Shown here: one piece after another, positions 1-8,200 of the stretch
How the letters are laid out: each line of letters begins with the position of its first letter
Numbering within the stretch: the stretch's first letter is position 1
Assembly (NCBI GenBank): GCA_965216205.1
Contig: OZ244139.1
Coordinates: 3,038,001 to 3,102,000 of the forward strand
From: CADEDH01 sp965216205
GTDB taxonomy: Bacteria; Actinomycetota; Acidimicrobiia; Acidimicrobiales; SZUA-35
Direction: 5' to 3'
DNA: 64,000 bases
The notes under the pieces: model-generated
The model's database searches: none
Told to the model about the DNA's origin: nothing
The model's input: only the letters and a program-made list of their open reading frames with translations
Program-made: the position numbers and the translations under genes

Positions 1-725
1 CCGAGGGCGGTTGCGAGCTCCCCGAGCTCGTCCCAGGCATCGGCCGCGTACCCGCCACCGCCGACGTAGATCACCGGCCGCTCCGCCGCGATGAGTCGCT
101 CGGCGACCATACCGAGCTCTGCGTCGGAGCCCGGCGACGGCACCCCGACCGGTTCCGGTCCGATCGCCGGACCGTCGGTGGTGGCAGCGAGCACGTCGGG
201 GGGAATCTCCACCGCCACCGGCCCGGGGCCGCGGCCGAGCTGGACGAGGGCACCGTGGATCGCCCCCGGCACCGCACCGGCGTCGGTGACGAGGGTCGAC
301 GACCGACAGATCGTCTCGAGGATGCCCGACTGGTCGGGGATCTCGTGGAGCAGACCGTAGCCCTCGCCGATGCCGCGGGTGGGGATCTGGCCGCTGAGCA
401 GCAGCACCTTCGACGAGCACGCCAGGGCGGTGACCAGACCGCTCCCGGCGTTCAACACGCCGGGTCCCGGCACCACGAGGGCCACGCCGATCCTCCCGGT
501 CGACCGGGCGTAGCCGTCGGCCGCGTAGGTGGTGGTCTGCTCGTGGCGGGCGTTGACGAACTGGATCTCGTCGGCGAACACGGCGAGCCCGTTGCTCGCA
601 TAATCGAGCTGGACGCCGGGGATACCGAAGATGTGGGTGATCCCTTCGGTCGCCAACTGGCGGGCCATCGCGATGCCGCCGGTGACGGTGGTAGTCGTCT
701 CGGTCTTCGAAGCGGTGTCGGTCAC
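1..725 (-). CDS. TPP-dependent acetolactate-synthase-like enzyme, N-terminal part (cut by window edge)
   Basis: About 241 residues are visible, read on the minus strand from a GTG at 723-725; the rest lies beyond position 1. The N-terminal pyrimidine-binding domain of thiamine-diphosphate enzymes is clear: a GGIAMARQLATEG start, then HIFGIPG near residue 31, the catalytic-type glutamate in NARHEQ (about residue 62), AADGYAR, and GPGVLNAGSG. The middle domain begins near residue 190. Family members decarboxylate or ligate 2-oxo acids (acetolactate synthase, benzoylformate decarboxylase and relatives). The substrate cannot be told from this half. The gene is divergent from the MerB-like gene. 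The start is chosen because family homology begins right after it; there is no strong ribosome-binding site. Confidence 0.85.
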   Translation of the reverse strand, partial: MTDTASKTETTTTVTGGIAMARQLATEGITHIFGIPGVQLDYASNGLAVFADEIQFVNARHEQTTTYAADGYARSTGRIGVALVVPGPGVLNAGSGLVTALACSSKVLLLSGQIPTRGIGEGYGLLHEIPDQSGILETICRSSTLVTDAGAVPGAIHGALVQLGRGPGPVAVEIPPDVLAATTDGPAIGPEPVGVPSPGSDAELGMVAERLIAAERPVIYVGGGGYAADAWDELGELATAL

Positions 726-822
726 CTCAGCGACCCTAGTTCGACGTCGATCCCGGGGCATCGCCGGTTGTCGCTCGCTCGGAGCCCGGCGCCGGTTGGT
801 GAACCGTGACAGACTCGCAGCC

Positions 823-1539
823 ATGAGCGACCACGCCACCGACGAGTCACCGCCCATCGAGGTTGGCACCCTCGACCGGGCCCACCACTCGATCATGACC
901 ACGATCGTCGAGACCACGCAGGCTCCCCACTACACCGAGCTCGCCGCCGACATCGGGATCACGCCGGACGAGGGGCGGGCGGTCGTGCACGAGCTGATGA
1001 CCAGGATCCCCGGCTGGGCGCATCCGGGGACCGACTACATCGCGTCGTTTCCACCGTTCAACGTGCAGCCGACCCAGTACCGGATCTCGGTCGACGATCG
1101 GCACGGTTGGTTCGGTCAGTGAGGTTTCGAGTCGCTGGCCGTGCGCTGGCTGTTCCCCGGCTCCACGATCCGAATCGAGGCGCCATGTCTCGACTGCGGT
1201 GAATCGATGGTCGTGGTCCTGCGTGACGAGGAGATCGTCGACACCCAGCCCGAAACGATCGTCGGTTACACGTCGGCCGAGGTCGGGGGCGACGCCGCCA
1301 CCAGGCCCTTCCGGTGAGCGAGCATGAACCTCTTCCGGTCGGAAGAGCACGCTCGCAATCTCCCCAGCTTCGACGCTGCGATGGCCGATCGGATGCTCCA
1401 GCCGGTGAGCTGGTGGGCCGAGACGTTCGCCAACCCGTTCTTTCGCGAGCGAGGCCGGTCCGACTACGTGAGCTGGGTTCTGAGCGACGAGGGCCAGGCG
1501 GCCTTCGGCCAGCTGCGGGCACGGCTCGCACCCGGCTGA
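823..1539 (+). CDS. MerB-like alkylmercury lyase family protein with two in-frame TGA codons (predicted selenocysteines 100 and 165)
   Basis: Read from ATG 823 the frame runs 238 codons to TGA 1537 and is interrupted only by TGA at 1120-1122 (codon 100) and 1315-1317 (codon 165). The N-terminal third is a small helix-turn-helix-like domain. It is followed by the MerB core: HGWFGQ-U-GFESLAV matches the MerB segment around catalytic Cys96 (LYAWCALDTL), Glu103 sits where MerB has Asp99, and APCLDCG resembles the Cys117 region. FR-U-ASMNLFRS matches the segment around catalytic Cys159 (FCCHVHFFAS). Spacing between the two TGAs is 65 codons, against 63 between Cys96 and Cys159. Both catalytic cysteines are thus TGA in an otherwise intact frame, which points to selenocysteine rather than decay. 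MerB cleaves carbon-mercury bonds; no merA, merR or merT is nearby, so the substrate is open. No sel genes lie in the window. A conventional annotation would split this into 823-1122 and 1324-1539. Confidence 0.8.
1136..1152 (+). promoter_or_regulatory. Weak hairpin after the first TGA (possible SECIS)
   Basis: The best simple hairpin after TGA 1120-1122 has three G-C pairs (1138-1140 with 1148-1150) plus two wobble pairs. Its seven-base loop starts with G, 18 nt after the TGA. Position and loop fit a SECIS but the stem is weak; alternative pairings exist. Confidence 0.25.
1318..1356 (+). promoter_or_regulatory. Candidate bacterial SECIS element after the second TGA
   Basis: Directly after TGA 1315-1317 the mRNA can fold into a lower stem GCGAGC (1318-1323) with GCUCGC (1351-1356). 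An internal loop follows, then a perfect 7-bp upper stem CUCUUCC (1330-1336) with GGAAGAG (1341-1347), closed by the tetraloop GGUC (1337-1340). The apical loop starts 19 nt after the TGA, and a GGU-containing loop is the feature SelB recognises in the Escherichia coli fdhF SECIS. The hairpin lies inside the coding sequence, as bacterial SECIS elements do. Confidence 0.75.
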
Positions 1540-1544
1540 CCTGC

Positions 1545-1593
1545 GGCGGGTCGAACCCGCCTGCGGCCATGGGCCGGCGAGTGGAACCGCCGG
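1545..1593. terminator. Two hairpins between convergent genes
   Basis: A 7-bp stem GGCGGGT/ACCCGCC with a 3-nt loop (1545-1561) follows the MerB-like stop codon. A second stem CCGGCG/CGCCGG with an 8-nt loop (1574-1593) abuts the end of the opposite gene. There is no T-run, but both lie exactly between convergent stops. Confidence 0.5.
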
Positions 1594-2148
1594 TCAGGAG
1601 CCGAAACCGGCGAGACGCTCGCGGGACAGCTCGTGACCCGAGGTGCTGGCGACGACCTCGAGCTCGGCGTCGCCTCCAGCCGACCAGTCGCTCGGGAGTT
1701 CCTCGATCGCAACCGACCAGTCGAGGTCGGGCACGTCGATCAGCTCGAGGGCCAGTTCGTCGCCCGCCTCGTTGACGAGCACAACCGAGTCGACCGTGCG
1801 CGCCACGCCGCCGAACACCACCGGGGGACCGTCCGGGGTCAGGGACACACCGACGATCCAGACCGCGTCGGACGAGCTCCGACGGGAGGCGCTCCGCACG
1901 GTGATCGATGTGGGGGTGGCGGCCGTGAGCGAGACGGCGTGGGAGAACCCGATGATCTCCTCCAGGTCCCACGCCACCGTCATCGTCTCGTCGCCGCCCG
2001 ACAACGTCGTGCCCGATGCGTAGATCGCCGGATCGCGCCGCTCGACGACCTCCGGATCGCGGTCCGGCTGTGGCGCCAGACGGGGGGCACCGGAGCATGC
2101 GGACGCGACGATGGCCGTCACGACGAGAGACGCGGCGATCAGCTTCAC
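1594..2148 (-). CDS. Secreted lipoprotein of unknown function
   Basis: A 184-residue protein with a short hydrophobic signal and a lipobox (VASAC, lipidated Cys18), so it should be anchored to the outer face of the membrane. The mature part is acidic and rich in short beta-strand-like segments, and contains a single Trp-containing conserved-looking stretch (IIGFSHAVSL). I recognise no catalytic motif or named family. It is followed, after a short gap, by the upstream minus-strand repeat protein, so the two may be cotranscribed. Confidence 0.7.
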   Translation of the reverse strand: MKLIAASLVVTAIVASACSGAPRLAPQPDRDPEVVERRDPAIYASGTTLSGGDETMTVAWDLEEIIGFSHAVSLTAATPTSITVRSASRRSSSDAVWIVGVSLTPDGPPVVFGGVARTVDSVVLVNEAGDELALELIDVPDLDWSVAIEELPSDWSAGGDAELEVVASTSGHELSRERLAGFGS

Positions 2149-2162
2149 CGAGGCGCTCGTTC

Positions 2163-2681
2163 CTAGCTCGCGAACATGAGGTACGCGTAGCCGGCGCCGA
2201 TGCCAGCCGCCAGCGCCAACAGTGCCGCGAGCACGAGCAGCGCCCCCAAGCGCCGCCGTCGAGGCATCTCGGCAGTCACCGCAGCCCGGCTGGATCCACG
2301 CGCCTCACCACGCCCGGCTGAGGCCACGAGCTCCTCGTGACCCGCATCGTCGATGGCGGTCGCCGATTCGGCCTCGACGTCGGCTCGATCGACGGCCTGG
2401 CCCTCGACCGGCGATGCCGTGTCGTCCACCGGCGATGCGGTGTCCTCGACGGCATGCGGTGGCGATGCGGTGTCCTCGACCGGCGATGCGGTGTCCTCGA
2501 TCGGGGCTGCTGGGTCCTCGACCAACCCGTGCTCGTCGGTCTCGGCGCCACCGCCGGCGGGGAGAGGTGCGGTGTCGGCAGGTACAACGGGTCGTGACAT
2601 GCCCGTCGTCGCCTTCCGACCGGCCCACTCCGGCAGCATCTCCAACTCGGCCACTACAGATCCTTCACCCATCGTCACCAT
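2163..2681 (-). CDS. Tail-anchored membrane protein with DTASPVE repeats
   Basis: 172 residues. Residues about 55-95 carry four to five copies of a VEDTASP/VDDTASP heptad-like repeat, visible in DNA as repeated GATGCGGTGTCCTCGAC-type units between about 2405 and 2510. A basic PRRRR patch is followed by one C-terminal transmembrane helix (about 147-170), the layout of a C-tail-anchored protein with an acidic, disordered cytoplasmic domain. No enzyme motif is seen. It lies 14 bp upstream of the lipoprotein gene on the same strand and is divergent from the OmpA/BON gene. The start may be the first ATG or the ATG three codons in. Confidence 0.6.
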   Translation of the reverse strand: MVTMGEGSVVAELEMLPEWAGRKATTGMSRPVVPADTAPLPAGGGAETDEHGLVEDPAAPIEDTASPVEDTASPPHAVEDTASPVDDTASPVEGQAVDRADVEAESATAIDDAGHEELVASAGRGEARGSSRAAVTAEMPRRRRLGALLVLAALLALAAGIGAGYAYLMFAS

Positions 2682-2696
2682 TCGACGGCAACCGTA

Positions 2697-2729
2697 TACT
2701 CACTTGGCCTTACAGGGTAGGTGTGAGTA
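2697..2729. promoter_or_regulatory. Inverted repeat in a divergent promoter region
   Basis: TACTCAC (2697-2703) and GTGAGTA (2723-2729) form a 7-bp inverted repeat overlapping the start of the OmpA/BON gene. A -10-like TATACT sits at 2695-2700. It could be an operator or simply fold at the 5' end of the transcript. Confidence 0.3.
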
Positions 2730-4072
2730 TGCAACCAAGCGACACGGATCACGTCGGCGGCTTCGGGGGCGGCGGGGCGACCGGCCGACACTGGTCGCGC
2801 AACCCCTTGGCGCTCGCCTTTGTGGCGATCGCCCTGTTCGCGGTGGGCTTCGGAGCGTTCCTGCTCTTCGCCGATCGATCGGGGATGACCGAGGAGGAGG
2901 TGGCGGCGGACGGCACCGACGACGGAGATGTCGCCGACGCCGGCGACGGATCCGACAGCGGGTCCGACGAACCGACCGATGCCAGCACGGCGACAGAGGA
3001 GGGCGGCGACGAGGGCGAGGCTGCCGACGACGGCGGTGGAACCGACGACCGAGACGACGCCGACGCGGACGACTCGGCGCGTCCGCCGGATCCCGACGGT
3101 GCGTTCGTGGAGGCGACGCTCGATCTCGACAAGGCGGGAGGTCCCGGCCTGTTCGTCCTGAACGGCCGGGTTCCGGATCAGGAGACGGCCGACTCGGTCC
3201 TGGCGGCCGCCGAGCTGTCCTACGCGCCGTTCGTCGAGTCGAACCTCGAGGTGGACGACACGCTCGAACCGACCCCGTGGCTCGCCGCCGCGCCGAACGT
3301 GATCGGCCTGCTCCCAACGATCACCGATGGCACGATCCGGGTGGTCGACGGGCGGATCGAGCTCGATGCCCGCAGCCCGAACCCCGAGTACCTGGCCATT
3401 CTCGAAGGGGCGCTCGGTCAGCTCACCGACGGCATGGCGGTGGAGATGGTCGGGATGGAGATCACCGATCTCGAACCGCCGCTCTTCACGGCGGAGGTCG
3501 ACGACGACTCGATCTCGCTCTCCGGCTACGTCCCGTCGGAGGAGATCAGGGCACTCCTCGGCGATGCGGCAGCCGCCGCCTACGGCCCCGGGAACGTCAC
3601 CAACGAGCTCACGATCGACGAATCCACCTACACGTCGTTCTGGATGTACACGATGCCCGGCATCTTCCAACTCTTCACCTTCTTCCCGAAGTACGAGTTG
3701 ACGGTGCAGGACGGCTTCTTCTCGGGTTCGCTCCAGGGCGGGGTCAACTTCGCCGTCGACTCGACCGCGATCTCGCCCGAGGCCGCGGAGCGCCTCAACC
3801 TGGGCGTGGCCGTCATGTCGCGCGACATCTCGCTGTTCATGACGATCGAGGGCCACACCGACTCCGACGGGCCGGATGACTACAACGAGGCGTTGAGCCT
3901 CGCCCGGGCACAGTCGGTCACCGCCTACTTCGAGGCGGCCGGCATCGACCCCGCCCGGCTCCAGGCCGTCGGCGCTGGTGAGGCGGAGCCGATCGCGTCG
4001 AACGACACGGACGACGGCAAGGCCCTCAACCGCCGGGTCGAGTTCGTCTTCGGACCCGCTCCGGCGGGCTGA
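2729..4072 (+). CDS. OmpA-family protein with BON-like domains (OmpATb/ArfA-like)
   Basis: 447 residues from ATG 2729 (GTG 2723 is an in-frame alternative). One transmembrane helix lies near residues 27-47, followed by a very acidic Asp/Glu/Gly linker (about 50-125). Two BON-type repeats follow (NGRVPDQETADSVL and SGYVPSEEIRALL). The C-terminal OmpA/MotB domain has NFAVDSTAISPEA, IEGHTDSDG and LNRRVEFVF, which binds peptidoglycan in this family. The order TM-BON-OmpA resembles mycobacterial OmpATb (ArfA). The role is probably linking membrane and cell wall; pore formation is not implied by the sequence. It ends in a strong hairpin shared with the convergent gene. Confidence 0.85.
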   Translation: MQPSDTDHVGGFGGGGATGRHWSRNPLALAFVAIALFAVGFGAFLLFADRSGMTEEEVAADGTDDGDVADAGDGSDSGSDEPTDASTATEEGGDEGEAADDGGGTDDRDDADADDSARPPDPDGAFVEATLDLDKAGGPGLFVLNGRVPDQETADSVLAAAELSYAPFVESNLEVDDTLEPTPWLAAAPNVIGLLPTITDGTIRVVDGRIELDARSPNPEYLAILEGALGQLTDGMAVEMVGMEITDLEPPLFTAEVDDDSISLSGYVPSEEIRALLGDAAAAAYGPGNVTNELTIDESTYTSFWMYTMPGIFQLFTFFPKYELTVQDGFFSGSLQGGVNFAVDSTAISPEAAERLNLGVAVMSRDISLFMTIEGHTDSDGPDDYNEALSLARAQSVTAYFEAAGIDPARLQAVGAGEAEPIASNDTDDGKALNRRVEFVFGPAPAG

Positions 4073-4088
4073 TCGCACCCGCCGGAGC
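4058..4088. terminator. 11-bp GC-rich hairpin between convergent genes
   Basis: GCTCCGGCGGG (4058-4068) pairs perfectly with CCCGCCGGAGC (4078-4088) across a 9-nt loop that holds the TGA stop of the OmpA/BON gene. It sits between convergent genes and can serve both strands. No T-tract follows. Confidence 0.65.
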
Positions 4089-4105
4089 CAGACCGGTCAC
4101 CCGCC

Positions 4106-5143
4106 CTACGAGGTCGGCAGGTACAGCCGCGCCCAGGGGCCACCGTGGTCGGAGTACCAGAGGCCGCCCGGCGTCTTGCGCTGATCCCAGTCGCCGACGA
4201 CCGTGGTGACCACGTAGTACGGATCGAGCTCACGGATGAAGATGTGATCGATTCGCTCGTACAGCTGGTTCTCCACATCGTCGAGCGTCTCCGACTGGCA
4301 GCACGTGTCGCCGGGCTCGTCGTTGTACGGGTAGCGAACCGTCCAGGTGTCGAGGTAGCCGCCGCTGGCGAACGTCTCATAGGCGGCCATACCGGGCTCT
4401 GCGTTGATATCGCCGACCAGCACCATCGGACCGGCGATGCCGCTCAGCTCGCCGGCCAACTCCTCCGCTTGCGCCTCCTGGCAGATCACCGGTCCGGCGT
4501 CGGTCAGGCACGGCGCCCCGGCGACCTCGAGATGGGTGTTGGCGAAGGTGAAGTGCTGCGAGCCGACGGTGGCGTCGACCATCGTGTAGCCGCGGGTGAA
4601 CTCCACGGGGAAGCCGCCCAACTCGACGGCGAAGTTCGTACCGAAGTTCCGCGACACCGGATTGGCGACCGACGTCGTCGAGGTCCGGTAGATGATCGCG
4701 TCTCGATCGACGACCCGGGCAAAAGTACCCGCCACGGGGTCGACGGGCAGTGTCACGTCGGCATTGACGACCTCCGATGCAACGGCATAGCCCTCTCCCT
4801 CCGCTGCGATCGCGCCCATGAGAATGGCGAGATAGTCCACGTCGAGCAGGACGTTGCCCGCCGAGTCGAACAAGGTGATGTGGGTGACCTCCTGGAGACC
4901 GAGCAGGTCGGGGTTGAACTCGTCGATCGCCTGGGCGATCTCGACGGCTCGGCCCGGGAAGTCGGTCTGCTGCACCGTTTCCAGAAGCGCAGCCGGCGAA
5001 TCTCCCTCCAGCAACCTGTCCAGGTCGGCGCCGATGTACAGGTTCTGCGACATGACCTCCACCCGCAATCGGTGGTTGGCACTCGCCGGTGTCGCCACCG
5101 CGAGCACGATGAAAGCCGCGACGAATAGCGCGATGCGCTTCAT
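4106..5143 (-). CDS. Secreted endonuclease/exonuclease/phosphatase (EEP) family hydrolase
   Basis: 345 residues with an N-terminal signal peptide ending near ASA-NH (about residue 23). EEP-fold motifs appear in order: QNLYIGAD, LLGLQEV (metal-binding Glu), FANTHLE, VLVGDINAEP (Asp and Asn), and YSDHGGPW near the end (catalytic His). The family includes DNase I, sphingomyelinases and inositol phosphatases; the substrate here is not clear. CCQSET and an earlier cysteine pair suggest disulfides, fitting export. It is a single gene, convergent with the OmpA/BON gene and downstream of a short promoter region. Confidence 0.85.
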   Translation of the reverse strand: MKRIALFVAAFIVLAVATPASANHRLRVEVMSQNLYIGADLDRLLEGDSPAALLETVQQTDFPGRAVEIAQAIDEFNPDLLGLQEVTHITLFDSAGNVLLDVDYLAILMGAIAAEGEGYAVASEVVNADVTLPVDPVAGTFARVVDRDAIIYRTSTTSVANPVSRNFGTNFAVELGGFPVEFTRGYTMVDATVGSQHFTFANTHLEVAGAPCLTDAGPVICQEAQAEELAGELSGIAGPMVLVGDINAEPGMAAYETFASGGYLDTWTVRYPYNDEPGDTCCQSETLDDVENQLYERIDHIFIRELDPYYVVTTVVGDWDQRKTPGGLWYSDHGGPWARLYLPTS

Positions 5144-5265
5144 GAACTCTCTCCCGTTCCGTGTCTGCTGATCTGCCCCGGCGACAACCTACACCGTATG
5201 GCTCACAGGGTGCGGAGCTGGATCCAACGTGCGACAAGTTGTGAACAGGAGGATGGAGGGGCGGC

Positions 5266-8200
5266 TCAGAGAGATCCGAGCAACCGCTGCGCTCGAGCCC
5301 GGAACTCGGCCACGTTGTCCTCCTTGATCTGCTCGTAGCCTCGGACGATGTCTGGCAGCTCGGCCACCTCGACGGCCCTGTCGTAGGTCTCGACCGACAG
5401 GTCGGCGAGCACCCGATCGATCATCCCGACGTACTCGTCGATCAGCGCACGTTCCATCTGCCGGTGCTTGGTCCGGCCGAAGACGTCCATCGACGTGCCC
5501 CGCAGCCGCTTCATCCTGGCGAGCGCGGCGAACGCCACATCGCCGCTCCTGCCGAGCCCGATCTTGTGGTCGACGCCGAGCCGGCGAGCGGTCGGCGGGT
5601 GGAGCTTGTAGGTGATCTTGGCGTCGGCCCCGAACTGCTCCGCCAGCGCATCCTTGAACGAGGCCGAGCGGTGGAGTCGTGCCACCTCGTACTCGTCCTT
5701 GTAGGCCATGAGCTTGTAGAGGTAGCGGGCGACGGCCTCCGACAAGCGGGTGTCGTCGCCGACAGCCGCTTCGGCCCGCCGGACCTCGGCCACCTTGTCG
5801 ACGTATCGCCTGGCGTAATCGGCGTCCTGGTAGTCGATGAGGTCGGCGACCCGGAAGTCGAGGAGCCGGGTGAGCTCCTCGGAGGGATCGGCGACCGCGG
5901 CGGCCAGCTTGTCGGCCTTCCGGGACCGCTTGGCCTCGGCCCGCTTCACCGCACCGGGCCGCTCCAGCCCGAGGCCGTCGAGCCACGTCGGATCGAGGGC
6001 GATCTGGCGACCGATCCGGAACGCCTGGGTGTTGGTGTCGACCGCCACGCCGTTCAGCTCGATGGCCCGCTCGATCGCATCGGCCGAGATCGGGATCACC
6101 CCCTGCTGGTAGGCGGCACCGAGCACGATCACGTTCGCCGGCATGTGCGACCGGAACAGGTTGTCGGCCACGTTGCCGGCATCGAAGTAGACGTTCTTGG
6201 CCGACACGGTCGCTGCGTCGATCGTCTCCTGGAGCGCAGCCCACTCGGGGAAGGCTGCGCTCGTGTCGCGCACCATCGCCCCGGTCGGGACCTTCGACGA
6301 CGACACCACGGCCACCGTCCGCCCGGGATCGGCCTTCTCGAGGTTCTGCGGGTTGGTGCCGGTCAGCACGTCGAACACGAGGTAGGCGTCCGCCTCCCCC
6401 GAGCTCACCTTGTTCGCCCGACCCGACAACTCGCCGGTTGGGTCGATCCGACGGATCTTCAGGTTCGAGATGACCGAGCCGCCCTTCTGGGAGAGGCCGG
6501 TCTGGTCGAGCCCGTCGGCCTGCTTGCCGTCGAGCAGCGCCGCGGTCGCCATGAGCTGGTTGACGGTGACCACACCGGTGCCGCCGATGCCCATCATCAA
6601 CACGTCGCCCTCGTCGATCCGATCCGGCTCTGGGAGGTCGTCACCGATCGGGTCGAACGGAACCGTCGACTTCTTCGCAACGTTCGGGTCGGGGATGACC
6701 TCCACGAACGCCGGGCAGTCCCCTTCGAGGCAGGTGTAGTCCTTGTTGCACGACGACTGGTGGATCTGGGTCTTGCGCCCGAGCTCGGTCTCGACCGGCT
6801 GGACCGACAGGCAGCTCGACTTGACCCCGCAGTCGCCGCAGCCCTCGCACACCGCCTCGTTGATGAAGACCCGCATCGCCGGGTCGGCGACGGTGCCCCG
6901 CTTGCGGTCCCGCCGCAGCTCGGCGGCGCAGGCCTGGTCGTAGATGAGGACCGTGCAGCCAGGCGTGTCCCGCAGGATGCGCTGGGCCTCGTCGAGTCGC
7001 GACCGGTGCCAGATGTCCACGCCGGGGGCGAAGTCTGCATCGGCCGGGTACTTCTCGGGATCGTCGGTGACGACCATCGTCCTGGCCACCCCCTCGGCCA
7101 TGATCGACCGGGTGAGGGCGGGAACCGACATCTGACCGTCGATGTCCTGGCCGCCGGTCATCGCGACGGCGCCGTTGTAGAGGATCTTGTAGGTGATGTT
7201 CGTGCCGGCGGCGACCGCCTGGCGGAGGGCGAGGCTCCCCGAGTGGTGGTACGTGCCGTCACCGATGTTCTGGAACCGGTGGTTCATCGTGACGAACGGC
7301 GCCGCCCCCACCCACTGGATCCCCTCGCCGCCCATCTGGGTGGTGCCCCTCGTGTTCCGGTCGGGTGTGGTTCCGGCCATGCCGTGACAGCCGATGCCAC
7401 CGCCGGCCTCGGACCCCTCCGGCACCCACGTCGAGGTGTTGTGGGGACAGCCGGAGCAGAACCCGGCGGCCCGACTGGCCCCCGATCTCGACGAGGTGGC
7501 CATCACCGGGATCTTGATCTTCTCCTGCACCGCGGGACCGACAGCGTCCTCACCGAACCGGGCGACCAGGTAGGGCCGGAGGAGCTTGGCGATGCCGTCG
7601 ACGTCGAGCTCGCCGTGCCCAGGGAACCACAGCGACCCGTCGGCGTGCTTCTTGCCGAGGATCACCGGCGCGTTGGCCGTGCCGTAGAGGGCTTCTCGAG
7701 CCCACATCTCCACGAAGGCCCGCTTCTCCTCGACCACGACCATCGTGTCGAGCCCCTCGGCGAACGCCTGGACCGAATCGGCCGCCAGCGGCCACACCAC
7801 CGAGGGCTTGAACACACGGATCCCCCGCCTGCGGAGCTCATCGGTGTCGAAGCCGAGGCGATCGAGCGCGGCTCGCACGTCGTAGTAGGTCTTCCCGGCG
7901 GCGGCGATCCCGAGCTTGGCGTCCGCCGTGTCGACCGTCTGGGCGTTGAGGCCGTTGGCGGCCACGAACTGCTCAGCGGCACGGAGTCGGCCCTCGTAGA
8001 CCTCCTGCTCCATCTTGATCGCCAGCGGGCCGAAGAGGCGGTCCTCCTGGGTGTGCTGCCACGGCTTGCCGTTCCACTCCCACTCGGGGCGAACCGGCTG
8101 CACCCTGCCGGGGCCGACCTTGATGGTGGAGTACCCGTCGGCGACGTTCGTGACGATCTTGATCGCCGACCACAGACCGGTGTAGCGCGACATCTCGTAG

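Noticed and set aside
1120..1122. First TGA of the MerB-like gene as an ordinary stop with a separate downstream gene
   Set aside because: The downstream frame is the same frame, continues the MerB core, and the second TGA again falls on a catalytic cysteine position; a plain stop explains neither.
2405..2510. Repeats considered as a CRISPR array
   Set aside because: Units are short, contiguous and in frame, encoding DTASP peptides; there are no spacers or cas genes.
2222..2728. N-terminal extension of the OmpA/BON protein
   Set aside because: The upstream part is antisense to the tail-anchored repeat protein and runs through the promoter region; homology starts at 2729.
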